Shown: positions 61,732 through 64,000 of the stretch, piece by piece
Layout of the letters: the number at the start of each line of letters is the position of its first letter
How positions within the stretch are numbered: position 1 is the stretch's first letter
Program-made: the position numbers and the translations under genes
The notes under the pieces: model-generated
What the model was told of the DNA's origin: nothing
The model's input: the letters and a program-made list of their open reading frames with translations, nothing else
Databases searched by the model: none
Assembly: GCA_009692115.1 (NCBI GenBank)
Contig: SHZU01000004.1
Span: 62,001 to 126,000 of the forward strand
Source of the DNA: Gemmatimonadota bacterium
GTDB lineage: Bacteria > Gemmatimonadota > Gemmatimonadetes > Gemmatimonadales > GWC2-71-9
Reading direction: 5' to 3'
Length of the DNA stretch: 64,000 bases

Positions 61732-61766
61732 GCTCGGCACTCGGCTCTCGGCACTCGGTACTCGGC
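61732..61766 (-). repeat. Heptamer array 5: five GCCGAGN units
   Basis: On the minus strand the units read gccgagt, accgagt, gccgaga, gccgagt, gccgagc and end exactly at the base before the kgd ATG. Array 1 abuts the selenoprotein ATG in the same way. Confidence 0.95.
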
Positions 61767-61789
61767 TGTGGGGACTGGGGTAAGGCGAC

Positions 61790-62975
61790 TTAAGATAAAC
61801 CGCGGCGTCTTGGGATGGCCTGGGCCAGGTCGCGGTAGCGGTTGGACTCCTCGCGTCGGCGGGTTTCGTCCCAGCCGAGTTCTTTGCCCATCAGTCGGGC
61901 CACCGGGTCCACGGCGGCGAGGCCGGCGTCGGGCGTTTCGTGGGCAATCGACAATCGGCGGAACATCACGTCATCGAGTCGGCGGGCATACTCGGTTCGG
62001 ACCGAGTGGACCACTTCGGCGCCGATCGCGCCATGATGGGGGTGGACCGGTTCTTTGAGGTGGGGCCATTCGTCGGCGATGCCGTAGAGATCCGGAACCT
62101 CGGACCCGTGCTGACCGACCAAATGGGCGACGACCGGCTCGGTCAATCCGCGGGCCACCCCGCGGGCGAACAAGGCCTCGATTTTGTACGCCTCTCCGCT
62201 GGGGGGCGGTTCGATGGCGCTTCGGGCTTTCATGAGGTCCGGATCGACGGCCCGGCCCCAGGATCTTCGAGCCGGTGGACGACGTCGACCCACGGACCGG
62301 TGGCGTTGATCACAACCCGGGCGCGGACGGCTCCCTGGGCGCCGGTCAGTTGGTCTTCGAGGATGGCGCCGGTAATCCCGCCGTTCTCCTGCTCGAACGC
62401 GGTCACCCAGGTATGGTTGGCCACCAGGGCGCCGTGGCTGGCGGCCGAACGGACGTTGGCGAGCGTCGATCGGGCGTCGTCGCATTGGGCGTCCCAGTCG
62501 AGCGCGCCCCCCGACAGCCCCGGTTCCTTGAGGAGCGGCTCGTGTTCCAGGACTCCTCGCTTGCCCAAGGGTCGATGGCGGCGCACATTACCGCCGTGAG
62601 CGAAGAGGGCATAGAGCGTCAGGCCGAGCTCGGTTTTCCAGCGGGACACCCGGTCGCCTCGGTAGACCGGGAACAGGAAGCCGAGGGGCCGGACGATGTG
62701 GGGGGCAGTCCGAAGCAGGACGCCCCGCTCGGCCAGTGACTCTCGAACCAGGCCGAAGCGCCGGTGCTCCAAGGAGCGGAGCCCGCCGTGAATCAGCCGG
62801 CTCGATCGGGAACTGGTGCCCGACCCGAATCGCCCCGTTCAATCAGGGCCATCGCGAGGCCGCGCCAGGCGGCTTCGCGGGCAATCCCTGCTCCGGTAGC
62901 CCCGCCACCGACTACCAAAAGGTCGCAGCGGCGGGCGGAGAGAACCCAAATGGTCGCACGAGTGGAAGGGTTCAT
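61790..62975 (-). pseudogene. glpD: Glycerol-3-phosphate dehydrogenase gene, frameshifted and internally deleted
   Basis: The first 50 codons give the FAD-binding start (CDLLVVGGGATGAGIAREAA, WRGLAMALIERGD). One base is missing near 62826-62830, shifting to the frame GTSSRSSRLIHGGLRSLEHR and on through FLFPVYRGD, LTLYALFAHGG, INATGPWVDVV. At about 62230, just after GPSIRTS, the frame changes again and jumps to the C-terminal helical domain (YKIEALFARGVARGLTEPVV, ELGWDETRRREESNRYRDLA). About 150 residues, including the substrate-binding GGKLTTYR region, are missing. Normal GlpD is over 500 residues. It should be inactive. Confidence 0.85.
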
Positions 62976-62978
62976 CGT

Positions 62979-63539
62979 CTGCCTATAAGTCCAACGGTAC
63001 CCGAGCTCGGATTCGAGCAACGTCCCAGTTATTGGTTCTCCGCGCACTCGGCGCTGATGCGCCGGGGTAACCGGGTCCTCGATCTTGCCTGCGGCGCCGG
63101 GCGGCATGCCTTGGCTGCCGCCCAACTCGGGGCCCAGGTCGTGGCCGTTGACCGCGACCCCGCCAAGATTCGTGAGGGCCGGGATGCCGCCAAGGGCTTC
63201 GGGCTCTCGGTCGAATGGGTCGAGGCCGACTTGGAGCGGACCTGGCCCCACCTCGGCCAGTTCGACGTGGTGCTGCTCTTCAACTACCTCGATCGCCCCC
63301 GGATGCCCCAGGTCACCCAATTGGTCGGCCCCGGCGGCGTCCTGATCTTCGAGACGTATCTCGAGATTCAGCGGCAGCTCGGCTGGGGCCCGCAGCAAGA
63401 AGCCCACTTGCTCAAATTTGGCGAGATCTCGGGCCTGGTTGCCCCGCTGGCCATGGTCCATGGCCGAGAAGCCTTCGAGCCGGCCGACAACGCTCAGTGG
63501 GCTGCGATGGCCAGCGTCCTCGCCCGCAATCCAAAGTAA
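62979..63539 (+). CDS. Class I SAM-dependent methyltransferase (TehB-like), start codon unclear
   Basis: The protein has about 187 residues with SAM motif I VLDLACGAGRHALAAAQLG, acidic loop VVAVDRDP, and LLFNYLDRPRMPQVTQLVGP, GGVLIFETYLEIQ, resembling tellurite-resistance/thiopurine-type small methyltransferases. Family-like residues (ELGFEQRPSYWFSAHSALM) precede the only nearby ATG (63057), so the true start must lie upstream; no ATG, GTG or TTG is available there in frame, only CTG 62979. It begins 4 nt from the divergent glpD remnant, so the start may have been damaged too. The thiolase gene follows by 4 nt. Confidence 0.7.
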   Translation: MPISPTVPELGFEQRPSYWFSAHSALMRRGNRVLDLACGAGRHALAAAQLGAQVVAVDRDPAKIREGRDAAKGFGLSVEWVEADLERTWPHLGQFDVVLLFNYLDRPRMPQVTQLVGPGGVLIFETYLEIQRQLGWGPQQEAHLLKFGEISGLVAPLAMVHGREAFEPADNAQWAAMASVLARNPK

Positions 63540-63543
63540 CGCC

Positions 63544-64000
63544 ATGACCCAGCGGCAGGCGGTCATCGTGGCCGGGGTGCGGACCCCGTTCGCCCGGGCC
63601 GGATCAGTGTTCAAGGACACCAATGCCGTCGCCATGGCGCGTTTCGCGACGCGGGAGCTGCTCTCTCGCAGCGGGATCGACGGGCGCGAGGTCGATGAAG
63701 TCATCTTCGGACAAGTCGTCCCGTCGGTCGTGACGCCTAACGTGGCCCGGGAAGTCAGCCTCCTGCCGCAGTTTCCTCGCACCATCCCGGCCTATTCGCT
63801 CAATCGGGCCTGCGCCTCCGCCGGCCAGGCCATTTCCGCGGCCCACGATCAGATCGTGCTCGGTCATGCCGACGTCGTCGTGGCGGGCGGGGTCGAATCG
63901 CTGTCGGATATTCCGATCCTTCATTCGCGCCGAATGAGCCAGCTCCTGGTTGCCGCCAGCCGGGCCAAGTCCTTGGGAGAGCGGGTCGGCATTTTCGCGA
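63544..64000 (+). CDS. Thiolase (acetyl-CoA acyltransferase), N-terminal part, runs off the right edge
   Basis: 152 residues are visible: TQRQAVIVAGVRTPFARAGS, then EVIFGQVVPSVVTPNVAREV, and the acyl-enzyme Cys in NRACASAGQAISAA, followed by ADVVVAGGVESLSDIPIL. This is the loading domain of a thiolase; the FadI-like TPNVAREV stretch suggests the beta-oxidation acyltransferase rather than a biosynthetic acetoacetyl-CoA thiolase. The rest lies outside the window. Confidence 0.92.
   Translation, partial: MTQRQAVIVAGVRTPFARAGSVFKDTNAVAMARFATRELLSRSGIDGREVDEVIFGQVVPSVVTPNVAREVSLLPQFPRTIPAYSLNRACASAGQAISAAHDQIVLGHADVVVAGGVESLSDIPILHSRRMSQLLVAASRAKSLGERVGIFA

Noticed and set aside
1-64000. Prophage, integrative element, insertion sequence or restriction/defence island
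   Set aside because: No transposase, integrase, phage structural, toxin-antitoxin or restriction genes were recognised; the tRNA-Cys gene has no downstream copy of its 3' end. The lone HNH gene is not evidence enough.

Overview
The window is 64 kb of GC-rich chromosomal bacterial DNA (about two thirds G+C by eye) with dense, often overlapping genes on both strands. Nothing marks a phage, plasmid or insertion sequence. I infer a Gemmatimonadota-like organism, with moderate confidence. The reasons are the several secreted carboxypeptidase-regulatory/TonB-plug proteins, VPS10 and LVIVD beta-propeller proteins, a Kgd-type fused 2-oxoglutarate dehydrogenase, an MqnD (futalosine menaquinone) enzyme, and outer-membrane RND/TolC and BamA-like proteins. 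No rRNA gene is present to confirm this. The only RNA gene found is tRNA-Cys.

Layout. 0-10 kb: the end of an amidohydrolase, a DDAH-like enzyme, a large secreted VPS10 propeller, an AhpD-like gene interrupted by a UGA that is very probably selenocysteine, a Cys-type glutathione peroxidase, a creatininase, wreckage of a hybrid sensor kinase, a secreted plug protein, a lipid kinase and a broken ogt. 10-21 kb: a nucleotidyltransferase/sugar-kinase pair; a sulfatase-amidase-Bax-inhibitor operon; a class V aminotransferase; and a kinase-M23-aminotransferase fusion with a methyltransferase. 21-27 kb: gabT-potABC-(ORF-free, structured gap)-potD, for polyamine uptake and GABA catabolism. 27-33 kb: an RND-TolC-MFP efflux operon. 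33-41 kb: glnA, a PLP decarboxylase with an amidohydrolase, a broken coiled-coil/HhH gene, a PD40 lipoprotein and lepB. 41-49 kb: small and unknown genes, a broken csp, an LVIVD protein, a Fis-type regulator, a pseudopilin, lemA, a fused remnant of an M48 protease and a response regulator, mqnD and a zinc-ribbon protein. 49-64 kb: a BamA-like protein, tRNA-Cys, two tandem plug proteins, tkt-tal, an HNH protein, an Old Yellow Enzyme, kgd, a broken glpD, a methyltransferase and the start of a thiolase.

Two themes stand out beyond ordinary annotation. First, a dispersed 35-bp element made of five GCCGAGN heptamers occurs five times (one copy has four units). It always reads in the direction of the neighbouring gene, and it twice abuts a start codon exactly. 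Second, about eleven genes are broken, mostly by small internal deletions that leave both ends recognisable (ogt, csp, glpD, a hybrid kinase, the M48/regulator pair), while long neighbours stay intact. The strongest single novelty candidate is the selenoprotein: its UGA sits at the second Cys of the AhpD CxxC motif, reading continues in frame to a proper end, and a hairpin of bacterial SECIS geometry follows the UGA.
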